Source: Raffaelea ambrosiae (lineage: Eukaryota; Ascomycota; Sordariomycetes; Ophiostomatales; Ophiostomataceae). Taken from it: a stretch of DNA of 64,000 nt. Under the pieces are notes generated by a model. That model was given only the letters and a program-made list of their open reading frames with translations, ran no database searches and was not told where the DNA came from. The first letter of the stretch is position 1. Each line of letters begins with the position of its first letter. A program made the translations under genes and the position numbers. Location: the NCBI GenBank assembly GCA_002778195.1, contig PCDI01000009.1, positions 832,725-896,724 on the forward strand, in the 5' to 3' direction. Below, piece by piece: positions 54,847 through 64,000 of this stretch.

Positions 54847-57659
54847 ATGTCTCAGTTCCGTGAGCATGGCTTCCCGCAGACCTCGCCGGCTTCCTACTCT
54901 GGACCGGTTGAGTCGTCGAACGTGGGAGGCACTCCGACTTCACGCATGATCGCATTCTCTCCGAGTGCCAAGTCAACCAAGTCGGCCTCAAAGATCATGC
55001 AGACTCCTGATCGTGACAACACGGATGGCACGCAGCTTCCGCTCTTCTCTCCGACCACGCAGAGCAGCGGTGGCTTCCGCACTACAGGTCTCCCTGTGGA
55101 CGTGGACCCGTTTGTCACTCCCACTTCAAGCAAGAACAAGGCGAACAAGGCGAACAACAACCAGCCTCTGTCTGCTACTGCATCCTCGTTCCGCCCGTTC
55201 TACGGTGGACTCCCGTCTGACAGCTCCGGAGAGAGCCAGGTCAAGACGCAGACTCAGGAGGAGACCGAGGTTGCCCGTCCTCATCTGCCCGATCCTCGTC
55301 TTCCTGACCCTCGTTTGCCAGAGCACGTCTCGCCCGTTTTGAGCGACGGACTTCAGCTGTCCCGCTGCATTGAAATCTCCTGCCCTTCGCAGAGTGTCTC
55401 CAATGCTGACATTGAGTCGTACCTGGCCGTAAGTAATACTATTCTATTGTACAAAACCCGTCTGTGTCAATTTGTGTACTGACTCAAACCAGAAGCTGGC
55501 TTCTCTCGGATCTCCGTGCCAGGGAAACAAGCAGCTCTATGCCATGAACTCGAAGGTCTTCCTTCGACTGACGAACATTCGCGATGCCTGCGTCGTTCAT
55601 AGAAACATCCACCTTTGTGGTTCGGATTGGGTGGCCAAGTTCATGTCCCCGCCGGAGTTCTCTCAGGTTTGTCCTTTTTTTTCTGTTTTTTTATTTTTAT
55701 TTTTTATTTTTTATTTATTTTTTATTTATTTTTATTTTATTTATTCTATTCTTCTTCTTCTTCTTCTTCTTCTTCTTCTTTCGAGCCTGCCAATCTGACA
55801 CGCATTTATAGACTGTCGCTCCTGGCGAGAACATCGCCGATCTCCACGAGGGCCAGTTGGACCTGCTCGCTGTCCTTCTCCATAGTGCTCCTGTGAGCAG
55901 CTTGGCTCGCGTTGAGCCTACCGTGTTCCGCATTCTGAAGTCGGAAGGTGATTTGTTCGCCTTCCAGAAGGACCATCGCTCAGATGAGGGTACAGTCAAG
56001 GCCATCATTGAATACGCCGATATCAATGTTGCCTTGTCCACCATTGGAAAGCTCAACGGTCTCGCCGTCGAGGTAAGTCGCCGCTCCTTATAGTGCTGTC
56101 CTACGCGGCTATGGCTGATTGGCTGACAAAAAATCACAAACACTCACAGGGCCTTCATATCCGTCTGGATTTTTACCAGCCCAACGGTCACACTGGCCGT
56201 GCCGCTCCTTCGAGCCATGGTATCACCACCCCTACGGCTACTCCGATGAGCTTCCCTCCCAATGAAGGCATGACATTCTCGGGTCCCGGACCGGTGACTT
56301 ATGCAAAGACTTCGATTCCTACAAGCAGCGCTCTGGTCCCCGTTAGACACCAACCCACGCCTCCCACCTCCGGTGCTGGCGGACCTCCTCAGGTCGCTCT
56401 TGTTCCCATGGTGCTTCGTAGCCCGTACACCCCTGGAGCTCCGGTGATCCTTGATCCCTATGGCAATCCCACCCACCCGATGGGTCCCATGGGTCATAGC
56501 CAAGCTCTGGTTTTGCCTCCAGGTGCTCCGATGCCGATGATTGGGCCTAATGGCTACGAGGGCATCCCTCGGGCCATGACCTTGGGCAATCGCTATGGCA
56601 GCCGTCGTGGGGGATCACTCCACTCCATGAACTACAGCCCCAATGGCCACCACAACCAGGTTGACATCAACCGCATCCGTGAGGGTGTCGATGTGCGCAC
56701 CACGGTAAGTGATTCGGATCGTGTTCAGATTGCTTTCAGAGTGCCTCTTTGCTATATAGTATCACCACCATACTGACCAATCAGATCATGCTTCGCAACA
56801 TTCCCAATAAGGTTGACCAGCGCATGCTCAAGGCCCTCATCGACGAATCCAGCCGTGGCAAGTACGACTTTATGTATTTGCGCATTGACTTTGCCAATGA
56901 CTGCAAGTGAGTAAAACCCCGACAGGTCATGATTGTCTACTTTTTCATTGATGCTGATCAATATCTTCAGTGTTGGATACGCCTTCATCAACTTTGCCGA
57001 TCCTCTGGACATCATTGATGTAAGTTATCGTCCTAGCCATTTGGCATTATTTGGCAGCATATGATGCTGACAAAATATAGTTCGCCAATCTGCGCGACAA
57101 CAAGCCGTGGAACTGCTTCCGCAGCGACAAGATTGCCGAGATCTCCTATGCGAGTAAGTAATTCGTCCTCCCAGATCAAAGCTTCCATCCTTGTGTGCTA
57201 ACCCTTTGCTAGCCATCCAGGGCCGGGACTGCCTCGTGCAGAAGTTCCGCAACAGCTCGGTCATGCTGGAGGCTCCTCACTATCGCCCCATGGTATGAAG
57301 AAATCCTGTAGTTTGCAAGTGTCTATTCCTGTCTAACGTGTTATAGCTGTTTTACACCTACAACGGACCCAACCCCGGCCTTGCTGGCGAAGAGGAAGAG
57401 TTCCCTGGCCCCGACAATCCGTCGAAGATGAAGCGCAGCTGCGAGAATGCTGAGCACGTCGGTGAGTACAAATTGTGACCGGCCATTCTGGATTCATTAG
57501 CTGACACAACCAGGCTTGTTCACCCCTCATGTCGGTCAGTACTACCGTGATGAGCAGCGCCGTCGTCGTTCGCAGTACGACCGTGGTACCAGAATGGCAG
57601 CCCTCGAAGAATACGACTACCAGACCACGCTGCAGCGGATGTACATCCCCCATCACTAA
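54847..57659 (+). CDS. Mei2-like RNA-binding protein
   Basis: Ten exons: 54847-55428, 55493-55666, 55812-56072, 56150-56704, 56785-56906, 56971-57019, 57081-57153, 57213-57292, 57347-57461 and 57514-57659, giving 718 residues. The C-terminal third is the Mei2-type RRM: TIMLRNIPNKVDQRMLKALID, KYDFMYLRIDFANDCNVGYAFINF (RNP1-like) and WNCFRSDKIAEISYATIQG, then LVQKFRNSSVMLEAPHYRPMLFY. The middle (GDLFAFQKDHRSDEGTVKAIIEYADINVALSTIGKLNGLAVEG) is a degenerate RRM of the kind preceding it in Mei2 proteins. The N terminus is Ser/Thr/Pro-rich and disordered. In fission yeast Mei2 binds a non-coding RNA and drives meiosis; mould relatives are linked to development, and the target here is unknown. It has nine introns where its neighbours have fewer, and its codons favour T-endings more than theirs. 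Exon 2 uses a GTTTGT donor, the same unusual donor as the HAP5 microexon. Confidence 0.9.
55679..55781. repeat. low-complexity T/A tract and (TTC)n in intron 2 of Mei2-like gene
   Basis: The intron (55667-55811) is mostly TTTTTA-type repeats followed by about ten TTC triplets. It serves as a very long polypyrimidine region before the TATAG acceptor. Confidence 0.85.
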
Positions 57660-58896
57660 AGCAGCCATCTTGGATGTCTTTGCAATAATTGCACCACCCC
57701 TGGTTGTCCCGTTTGTCCTTGTTGTCCTTGTTGTTTTTGTCGTTTTCTCCACCTCTTTCTGAATGTCCCCAATTGTTTCTGAAAGCGCAACAGCAGCAGG
57801 TTTTATCCCAACTCCCAACCAAGGTTGCCAAAGTTGCCCTGCTTGCCTTGCCTAGTTTTGTTTGTGTATTTCCCCCCGAATAGTTTGTGTTGTCTTTCCA
57901 TGTCTTGCAATTTTTCCACACTTTCCAAAACGGATTTTTCAGGTCGACTATGATATATAATCTTATGGGGGAAGGATACCTGTACGGCGTCTCTTGAGAC
58001 AGCCCAACGAAGTCCTGTATTCCTGAGTTTGGTCACCTTTTTCGGCCTACGATTGCGGCTACGCTGGATCTACCGATTGCGGGATTGTGTCTTTTATCTG
58101 TCTTTGTCCGAGTTGTTTGTGTCTGAAGTGTTGAATGTGGTTTTTGTTTCTTTTTCCTGAAGGGACTGACCCAAACATCATTCTTTGTCACCATGTTTGT
58201 TTGTTACGTGTTGTTTGTTTTTGCCTTTTCATTCTTTTCATGGACACCAGGAGGTTGGGGATATCTTATGTCAGGGGAAGCGTCTTCCATTACGGTTGGC
58301 CAAGATTGACAATCCAGTGAGGGCAAAACATTGACAGGGCAAGATCTTCTTGTTCCTGGTTTTCGCCAAAGTATGTTTTACATGGGAAAAACATTACTAT
58401 TTCAAGTAGCTAGCAAACTATAAAATCAGCAGTAGCAAACCAAATGACAATAACCACTTTTGCTCAAAAAACGAGGTCACCAAACAGAAGTGAGAAGCTA
58501 GTGAGAAGCAGGCGAAAGAAGACGAAAAAAAATAGACGAGACCATTAGACGGTTGACTTAAAAAAGACCGTTACAAGTACATTCATTCATTACACACACT
58601 CTAATTAGCTATTATAAGCACGTTATGCCACAAAACCGAACCTCCCAAAAACGACCCAAAAAAAGGAGAACAAGACGTGATGGGGAAATAAAGAAAAAGG
58701 AGGAGAAAAAGAGAAAAGAGAAAGAAACGACCAAAGACCAAAGACCACACACACACACAAAAACAGAAAAACGCCGATGCCATGTTTCCCCACCCAATGC
58801 AAAACAAAAATGTTGTTCCTATCCCGCCGGTATAAAAGACCATGGTGTTTCGCTTCTCTATTCTATCAGACGTCTTAAAGAATCTTTTTTTCTTCT
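57660..58896. other. convergent 3' intergenic region
   Basis: About 1.2 kb between convergent genes, A-rich towards the right end. It should hold both 3' untranslated regions. No gene is supported. Confidence 0.7.
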
Positions 58897-61800
58897 TCAA
58901 CTAGACTGGTCTTCGGGCAACACCGGCAGCGGACTCCTCTTTCCGTTGGCGGTGGCTGTCGTATAGTGCTGTACTGGTGCTGTTGTAGCAGTAGGTACAG
59001 GCCCCGTGCTGTTGTTGGTTCCGGGGCTGCTGCTGCTGTGGTGGTGGAGACTGCTCTCATTTGGTTGTTGTTGCTGCTGCTGTGGTGGTGGCGTGGGCAT
59101 GCTGCTGCCCACAATGCTGCCGGCCCGCCGCGGCGACAGCACCAAGTTGTCCCCGTCTAGGCCGTCACCAGTGGAGACATCGTGCTCGTGGATCAGGCGC
59201 AGCGGTGCTCTCGGCGACATGGGCTGTGGCGAGAGGATGTCGGGGGCGGTAGCGCTGGTGATGGTGGTTGCGGTAGTGGTGGTCGTATCTGTCTGGAGGA
59301 CGTTCTGTTCGATCGACTCGGGCAACTCTCCCTCTTCCTCCTCCTCCTCCTCCTCCTCCTCCTCTTCCTCATCCTCGTCGTCGTATTCTTCTGGCCCCGA
59401 CATGGACGTCGGCGTGCCCGGCGTCGTCGGGGTCGTCGGGGTCAACGGCAGCATCTTGTTCGTATCCGGACGACGAGGAGGAGGAGGCAGCGGGCGCGCC
59501 GTGTTGTTGATATTGTGCCCGTTGAGAACGGCCACGTGCTGCACAGGCGGCGACGGCGAACCCGCCGAATACTCGTTGCTGCCTGCGCTGCCTGTACTGC
59601 CGCCGCCGCCGTCGACACTGCCGTCCCCTCCGCTGATGCCGAGTCCGCTGCCGCTGCCGCCACCACCGCCACCTCTATACCGTCGGTGCCGGAAGTGGTT
59701 CCGGAACGTACGAAAGTTGGACCGGAAACCACCACCACCGCCGCCGCCACCACCACCACCACCACTGCTTGGCGATGGAGACGTAGCCGGACTCTGGCCG
59801 GAGAGAAGGATGCCGTTGCTGCCTCTTTCTCCTCTACTATGGCTGCTAGGCCTCTGCCCGTCCTCCTCGTGGACAAAATAGGCGCCCCCCGCAGCCGACG
59901 TGGTGGGACTCATCAGCACCCCGCCACCACCAGTACTTCCCGCGATCATGCTTGCTCCACCACCTCCGCCGCGAGAAAAGATGACCAGCACCAAGCAGCA
60001 CAGCAGCACGACCGACTGCAGGATGGCCATGCGCTTCTGGAAGACCACCTCGTCGGCCAGCACGTGCAGGCGGTCGCCCAGGGCGACAGCCTCGCGCTGG
60101 TTCTGCTCGCGCTGGGCCTCGAGGGCCAGCACGGTCGACTGCCACAGCTGGTCGTACTGCTGGCGCATGGTGCGCAGCTCGGCCAGGACCGTCTGGTTGA
60201 GGTTGTCGAGAAACAGGTCGACGCGGGACGTTTGCTTGCGCTCCATCCGGCGCAGGGCGTCCTGCAAAAAGCGTGACTGGTCTTCAATGTACTGCAGCGA
60301 CAGGGACGTGTTGGACTCGAGCAGCTGGAGGCGTTTGGTCACGGACTTGAAAAAGGACTCCTGGACCGTTGGCGAGGCGTAGGCGCCCGGGGCTGAGCCG
60401 GCGGGGGTGCCGCCTCCGCCACTGCCAGGGCCGGAGCCGGAGCCGGCGCTGCCGGCACCGCCTCCGGTGTTGGAACCAGATCCGCTGTTGTTGATATTGT
60501 TGCTGTTGCTGTCTCGTCCGCTGCTGCTGCTGCCACTGCCACCCGTGCTGCTCCCGCGGTCATTACCGCTGTTCTTGTTGTTGCTGTTGTTGTTGTTGTT
60601 ATCCGAGGCAGCCTTGACGGCTGCATCGGACGACACGGTAGCCCGATTCCTAGGCTGGGCCATGGTGGTGGTGGCGGTGTTCGCGGCACGAGGATTGCCT
60701 TGGCCAGCCTGCTGTGGTGCGGACTTGTTGGATCGCTGGCGAGGCGGTGCAGCCGAGGTCTGCGACGAGGGAGGGGAGGAAGACGCGGAAGAAGAAGAAG
60801 AAGAAGAAGAAGCAGGCGAAGAGGCGGATGAAGAAGCACGGGAAGGCGAAGAAGATGAAGAAAAAGTAGAGGCGGCTGAAGTTGGGGATGCGGATGTCTT
60901 CTTCGAGGATGCAGTGGATGTAGAAGAAGTCTTCGCTTTGGCGTCTGTGGAGGCGGAGGATGAAGAGGAGGAGGATGGGGTATCCGAAGACGACAAAGAA
61001 GAAGAAGCAGACGCGGATGCCTTGGCACCGGCTGATGCGGCGGCGCCAGAAGACGCAGAAGGCGAGGCGGACACAGACTGCGAGGGATGCGCGTGCTCCT
61101 GGGGCGAGGCCGCATCGTCGGCACTGTCGGGTGTCGGCGGGTTGGCAGCCGCGTCGTGGGAGGCGTTGACGCTGCCGTGGCTAGCAGCAGCTTTGGGATC
61201 GAGCAGGCAGACCTGCCGGGCCAGGAAGAGCCGGGCCTGGTAGGACGCGGGGGTCCAGTGGGTGAAGCCGGGCCGGGCCGGAGGGCACGCGGGGTGGTCT
61301 GTCGAAGCGTCCTGCGCTTCTGGGGTGCTCTCGGGCTGCTGCTGCTGCTCCTGCTTCTGCTCCTGCTGTTGCTCCTGGACTGGTGGCTCGGGCTCCAGCT
61401 CGGGCTCCAGCTCGGGCTCGGGCTCGGGCTCGGGTACCAACTCGGGTACCGGTTCTTGTTTCTGCTGCTGCTGCTGCTGGTTTTGTTTTTGTTTCTGGAC
61501 CACGAGATCGGCCTCCTCCTCGAGATCTTCCTCGTCGTCGTCCTCTTCTTCGCGGCCGGCCTCGCTCTCTTTCCACGAGTCCAGCATGCGCGTGCCGTGC
61601 ACGCGCAGCAGCGAGATGGGGCAGTAGTACTCGTTGCCGTAGTGGGACAGGAAGTCGATGCGGATGTACTTGGCCCAGATCTGCGGGTGCTCGATGAGGA
61701 AGGGCTGGATGTCGCGGGCGTTGCGCGCCTCGTACTCGCCGAGCGACTTCCAGCGGTCCGCCTTCTTGACGGGGTACCGGTCGCTGACGCTGACGCGGAA

Positions 61801-63309
61801 GCGGCGGATCATGCTGGAGAAAAACTCAAAGTTGGCCAGCACGACGGTGTCGACGAGGATGTCGTCGCTCATCTCGACGACCACAAACTTGTCGCGCCGG
61901 CCGCACTCGAGCAGCATGTACGAGTCCTTGTTCTCGACCAGGATCGCCTTGGCGTTCTTGGCCGCCTTGCTCGTCTTAAGGACCGTGGCGCCGGCGTCGA
62001 ACGAGGCAAAGGAGAAGCGCGCCTTGCTGGTTTTGCCGGCGTCTTTGCTGCGGTAGTACTGCGTCGCCCCGTCGTCGTACAACACGGCCTCTTCCGAAGA
62101 GGAGGAGGAGGAGGAATCTCCTGATACGCGCTTCGCGTCGCGGGAACCGCTACCCGCACCCGCGCCCGCACCAGCACCAGCACCAGTGCCGCCGCCCCCC
62201 GAGTCATACCCGGACGCACCGGGGCCGCCCAGGTAGTCCTCGTTCGGATCGTACCGGTACGGGTTCGGGGCGCCGTGCACGACACCCTGCGCATCGCCCG
62301 CCATCTCGTTGACCTTATCATTGAGGACGTCAAAGTCGAGCGCAATCTCGCCGTCGTCGCCGAGGCTGTCAATGTCGCCGCCGCCGCCGCCGGCATACTG
62401 CTGTTGCTGGTGCTGGTGCTGCTGGCGGTGGTGCTGGTGCTGCTGCTGGCGCTGGTGGGCCCGGCGGTTCTGCTGCTGCTGGTGCTGCTGGAGGTAGTAC
62501 TGGTTCTGCTGGAGCTCCTCCTGGCGGCGCCGGGCCTGGAGGTTGGCCGGATCCTGGCCGGCCTTTTTGAGCTGGAGGACCTTCCACTCTTCAAACGACA
62601 TGAACGAGCCGGTAGCGAGGTCTTTGTCGTCGTCGTCGCTGCCGATGGCGGCGGCGGCGCCGGGGGCGGTGGCCGAAGCGCCGGGGGCAGTGGCCGACGA
62701 AGACGGGGAAGAAGCAGCAGCGATGCTCTCTGAGGGTGTTTCGGTGTTGTCGGCCGGAGCCGCCGCTGCTGCTGACGGCGGGGTCTTCCCGGCGGCGGCC
62801 GTGTCAGACACGGGCCCGCCTCCGGTGGAGGTGACGTCGCCGGCGGTCGATGCCGTGGCATTGGCGCTGGACCAGCTGGTGCGGAGGCATTGCTGCGGCA
62901 GGGTGTGTGTGATGTAGTTGATTGTCCGGGAGGGACACGTCCCGGGCGTGGAGAAGATGGACGAGGAGGAGGAGAAGGAAGTCGAAGACGTCGAAGTCGA
63001 CGCTGTTGGCGAGGTGGTGGTGGTCGAGACGGTGATGGAGGACGGCGAGGAGGCTGAGGTGGAGGTCGTGGATGCGGACGAGGAGAGGCTGTCGGATGCG
63101 GTCGACGAGGAGGAAGAGGACGCGGAGGCTGTCTGTATGGTGGCGGCCGACACTGCGTCCGTCCCGGCCGTCGCAGCCGTGGTCGTCGTGGTCGCCGCGA
63201 AGGACACGCTGGCGGCTTCGGTCGCCTGGGCCGGCCCGGGCTGGCCGAGTCCCAGCAGGCCGACGGCGGCCGCCGAGACGTAGAGCATAAAGCCCCGCGT
63301 GACGGGCAT
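58897..63309 (-). CDS. SLP1: SLP1-type SUN-domain ER membrane protein
   Basis: A single open frame of 1470 residues starting at ATG 63309. It has an N-terminal hydrophobic signal sequence (about residues 5-30), a Ser/Thr-rich lumenal stretch with a conserved CPSRTINYITHTLPQQC block, and the SLP1 signature SFMSFEEWK (about 240). The SUN domain spans about residues 428-580 (RFSFASFDAGA, LECGRRDKFVVVEMSDDI, NFEFFSSMIRRFRV, WAKYIRIDFLSHYGNEYYCPISLLRVHG). After a very long Ser/Pro/Ala/Gly/Asn linker comes a coiled coil (about 980-1090) and a membrane span (MAILQSVVLLCCLVLVIF, about 1093-1110), then a Gly/Pro/Glu-rich tail. In yeast Slp1 acts with Emp65 to protect folding ER proteins and aids nuclear-envelope delivery of Mps3. 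It is much longer than yeast Slp1 because of repeats (GAG, CAG and TCC tracts). Its 5' flank reads (AC)n on its own strand. Confidence 0.92.
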   Translation of the reverse strand: MPVTRGFMLYVSAAAVGLLGLGQPGPAQATEAASVSFAATTTTTAATAGTDAVSAATIQTASASSSSSSTASDSLSSSASTTSTSASSPSSITVSTTTTSPTASTSTSSTSFSSSSSIFSTPGTCPSRTINYITHTLPQQCLRTSWSSANATASTAGDVTSTGGGPVSDTAAAGKTPPSAAAAAPADNTETPSESIAAASSPSSSATAPGASATAPGAAAAIGSDDDDKDLATGSFMSFEEWKVLQLKKAGQDPANLQARRRQEELQQNQYYLQQHQQQQNRRAHQRQQQHQHHRQQHQHQQQQYAGGGGGDIDSLGDDGEIALDFDVLNDKVNEMAGDAQGVVHGAPNPYRYDPNEDYLGGPGASGYDSGGGGTGAGAGAGAGAGSGSRDAKRVSGDSSSSSSSEEAVLYDDGATQYYRSKDAGKTSKARFSFASFDAGATVLKTSKAAKNAKAILVENKDSYMLLECGRRDKFVVVEMSDDILVDTVVLANFEFFSSMIRRFRVSVSDRYPVKKADRWKSLGEYEARNARDIQPFLIEHPQIWAKYIRIDFLSHYGNEYYCPISLLRVHGTRMLDSWKESEAGREEEDDDEEDLEEEADLVVQKQKQNQQQQQQKQEPVPELVPEPEPEPELEPELEPEPPVQEQQQEQKQEQQQQPESTPEAQDASTDHPACPPARPGFTHWTPASYQARLFLARQVCLLDPKAAASHGSVNASHDAAANPPTPDSADDAASPQEHAHPSQSVSASPSASSGAAASAGAKASASASSSLSSSDTPSSSSSSSASTDAKAKTSSTSTASSKKTSASPTSAASTFSSSSSPSRASSSASSPASSSSSSSSASSSPPSSQTSAAPPRQRSNKSAPQQAGQGNPRAANTATTTMAQPRNRATVSSDAAVKAASDNNNNNSNNKNSGNDRGSSTGGSGSSSSGRDSNSNNINNSGSGSNTGGGAGSAGSGSGPGSGGGGTPAGSAPGAYASPTVQESFFKSVTKRLQLLESNTSLSLQYIEDQSRFLQDALRRMERKQTSRVDLFLDNLNQTVLAELRTMRQQYDQLWQSTVLALEAQREQNQREAVALGDRLHVLADEVVFQKRMAILQSVVLLCCLVLVIFSRGGGGGASMIAGSTGGGGVLMSPTTSAAGGAYFVHEEDGQRPSSHSRGERGSNGILLSGQSPATSPSPSSGGGGGGGGGGGGFRSNFRTFRNHFRHRRYRGGGGGGSGSGLGISGGDGSVDGGGGSTGSAGSNEYSAGSPSPPVQHVAVLNGHNINNTARPLPPPPRRPDTNKMLPLTPTTPTTPGTPTSMSGPEEYDDEDEEEEEEEEEEEEEGELPESIEQNVLQTDTTTTTATTITSATAPDILSPQPMSPRAPLRLIHEHDVSTGDGLDGDNLVLSPRRAGSIVGSSMPTPPPQQQQQQPNESSLHHHSSSSPGTNNSTGPVPTATTAPVQHYTTATANGKRSPLPVLPEDQSS
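59336..59370. repeat. (CTC)n coding microsatellite, poly-Glu in SLP1 tail
   Basis: Consecutive CTC/TTC triplets on the + strand encode a run of Glu in the C-terminal tail of the SUN protein. Similar in-frame triplet runs encode Ser, Gln and Gly elsewhere in the gene. Confidence 0.85.
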
Positions 63310-64000
63310 GGTGGGGGTGTGTGTGTGTGTGTGTGTGTCTGTGTGTGTGCTATGTTCGTATCGACGGTGGTGTCTATCTGTGGGTTCGTGTTTCTCGTGG
63401 TATCTTGCTTGGGAGAAGAGTGGTCCCTTTCCCCTATCTCATCGAAAGAGACGACGACGACGACAACAACAGCGTGCAGCGACAGGCGTGCCGCTCATCC
63501 ATGGCTTGGCGAAGCAAAGGAGAACGCACAGCGGACGACAGCGTGCATTGCCTTTGGGGGGGGGGGGGGAGAAAAAGCAGGAGACCAAAAAGCGAACACC
63601 GAATGAAAAAGGGTATCGTCACTTTTTTTGCCTATCCGTTGGGGGAGATCTCCAGAACAGACACCCAAGAGATCTTGGGTGGTCACAACGCGTATCAGAC
63701 AGGCCAAAAAAAAAATAAGTGGTGTCAGGGGATTGGCCAGACTCTGGGGGAAGTGGATCTACAGGGGGGCGGATAGCGGGCCTGCAGACTCTGGTAGGGA
63801 GGGTGCACAGACTAAATGGACCAGTATCCGGTATTCTGTCCCCGTGGTTTTTTTAGTGACACTTGGCCAGCCGCACCCACACACCACGCGTAGTGGCCTT
63901 CACACCGAAGATGCTACAAGGCCTCGTACGCCCAGGACAGACAGAAGCCAGGATGGCGGACACGCCGAAGAAGAAAAAGGGCCCAACAAGGCAATGGAAG
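63310..64000. other. 5' flank of the SUN-domain gene
   Basis: Upstream of the minus-strand SUN gene up to the window end. It starts with a (GT)n tract at about 63315-63350, has a G run at 63557 and no supported gene. A neighbouring gene may lie outside the window. Confidence 0.65.

Overview
The window is nuclear DNA of a filamentous ascomycete (Pezizomycotina, most likely Sordariomycetes). The genes have short introns (about 50-220 bases) with GTAAGT/GTGAGT/GTATGT-type donors, CTAAC/CTGAC branch sites and strong G/C-ending codon bias. The recognisable products (a NF-YC/HAP5 subunit, a Mei2-type RRM protein, SLP1, Kap122-type importin, a mould-type C2H2 factor) are typical of moulds. The species cannot be named from sequence alone. 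Exon joins below were worked out by hand from splice signals, codon phase and protein-family continuity; no transcript evidence was available.

Left part, 1-25 kb: gene-poor. It holds one convincing gene, a two-finger C2H2 transcription factor (9790-11138), between about 9 kb and 14 kb of non-coding, low-complexity DNA. This DNA is rich in poly-pyrimidine/poly-purine runs, G/C homopolymers, microsatellites and short tandem repeats, and contains an assembly gap (20954-21068). Its most striking feature is a dispersed octamer, ACATAGTA, often set in larger palindromes. I count fifteen copies between 2.0 and 22.3 kb and none in the remaining 42 kb.

Right part, 25-64 kb: gene-dense, eleven genes in the order: a charged, low-complexity protein of unknown function (-), a FUN14-family mitochondrial membrane protein (+), Xaa-Pro aminopeptidase P (-), Kap122/importin-13-type karyopherin (+), mitochondrial tryptophanyl-tRNA synthetase (-), mitochondrial ribosomal protein uS10m (-), Fcf2 pre-rRNA processing factor (-), HAP5 CCAAT-binding subunit (+), exocyst SEC15 (-), Mei2-like RNA-binding protein (+), and an SLP1-type SUN-domain protein (-). 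These are ordinary housekeeping or developmental genes, not a metabolic cluster. The loosest functional thread is mitochondrial (FUN14, MSW1, uS10m and a possibly mitochondrial form of the aminopeptidase).

Points worth a second look: the ACATAGTA element family, a 14-base microexon needed to keep HAP5 in frame, paired CCAAT boxes upstream of HAP5 (possible autoregulation), a second start in the aminopeptidase that could give dual targeting, and minisatellites inside introns or directly after stop codons. I found no CRISPR array, tRNA, rRNA or intact transposon. The evidence does not establish a new multi-gene system.
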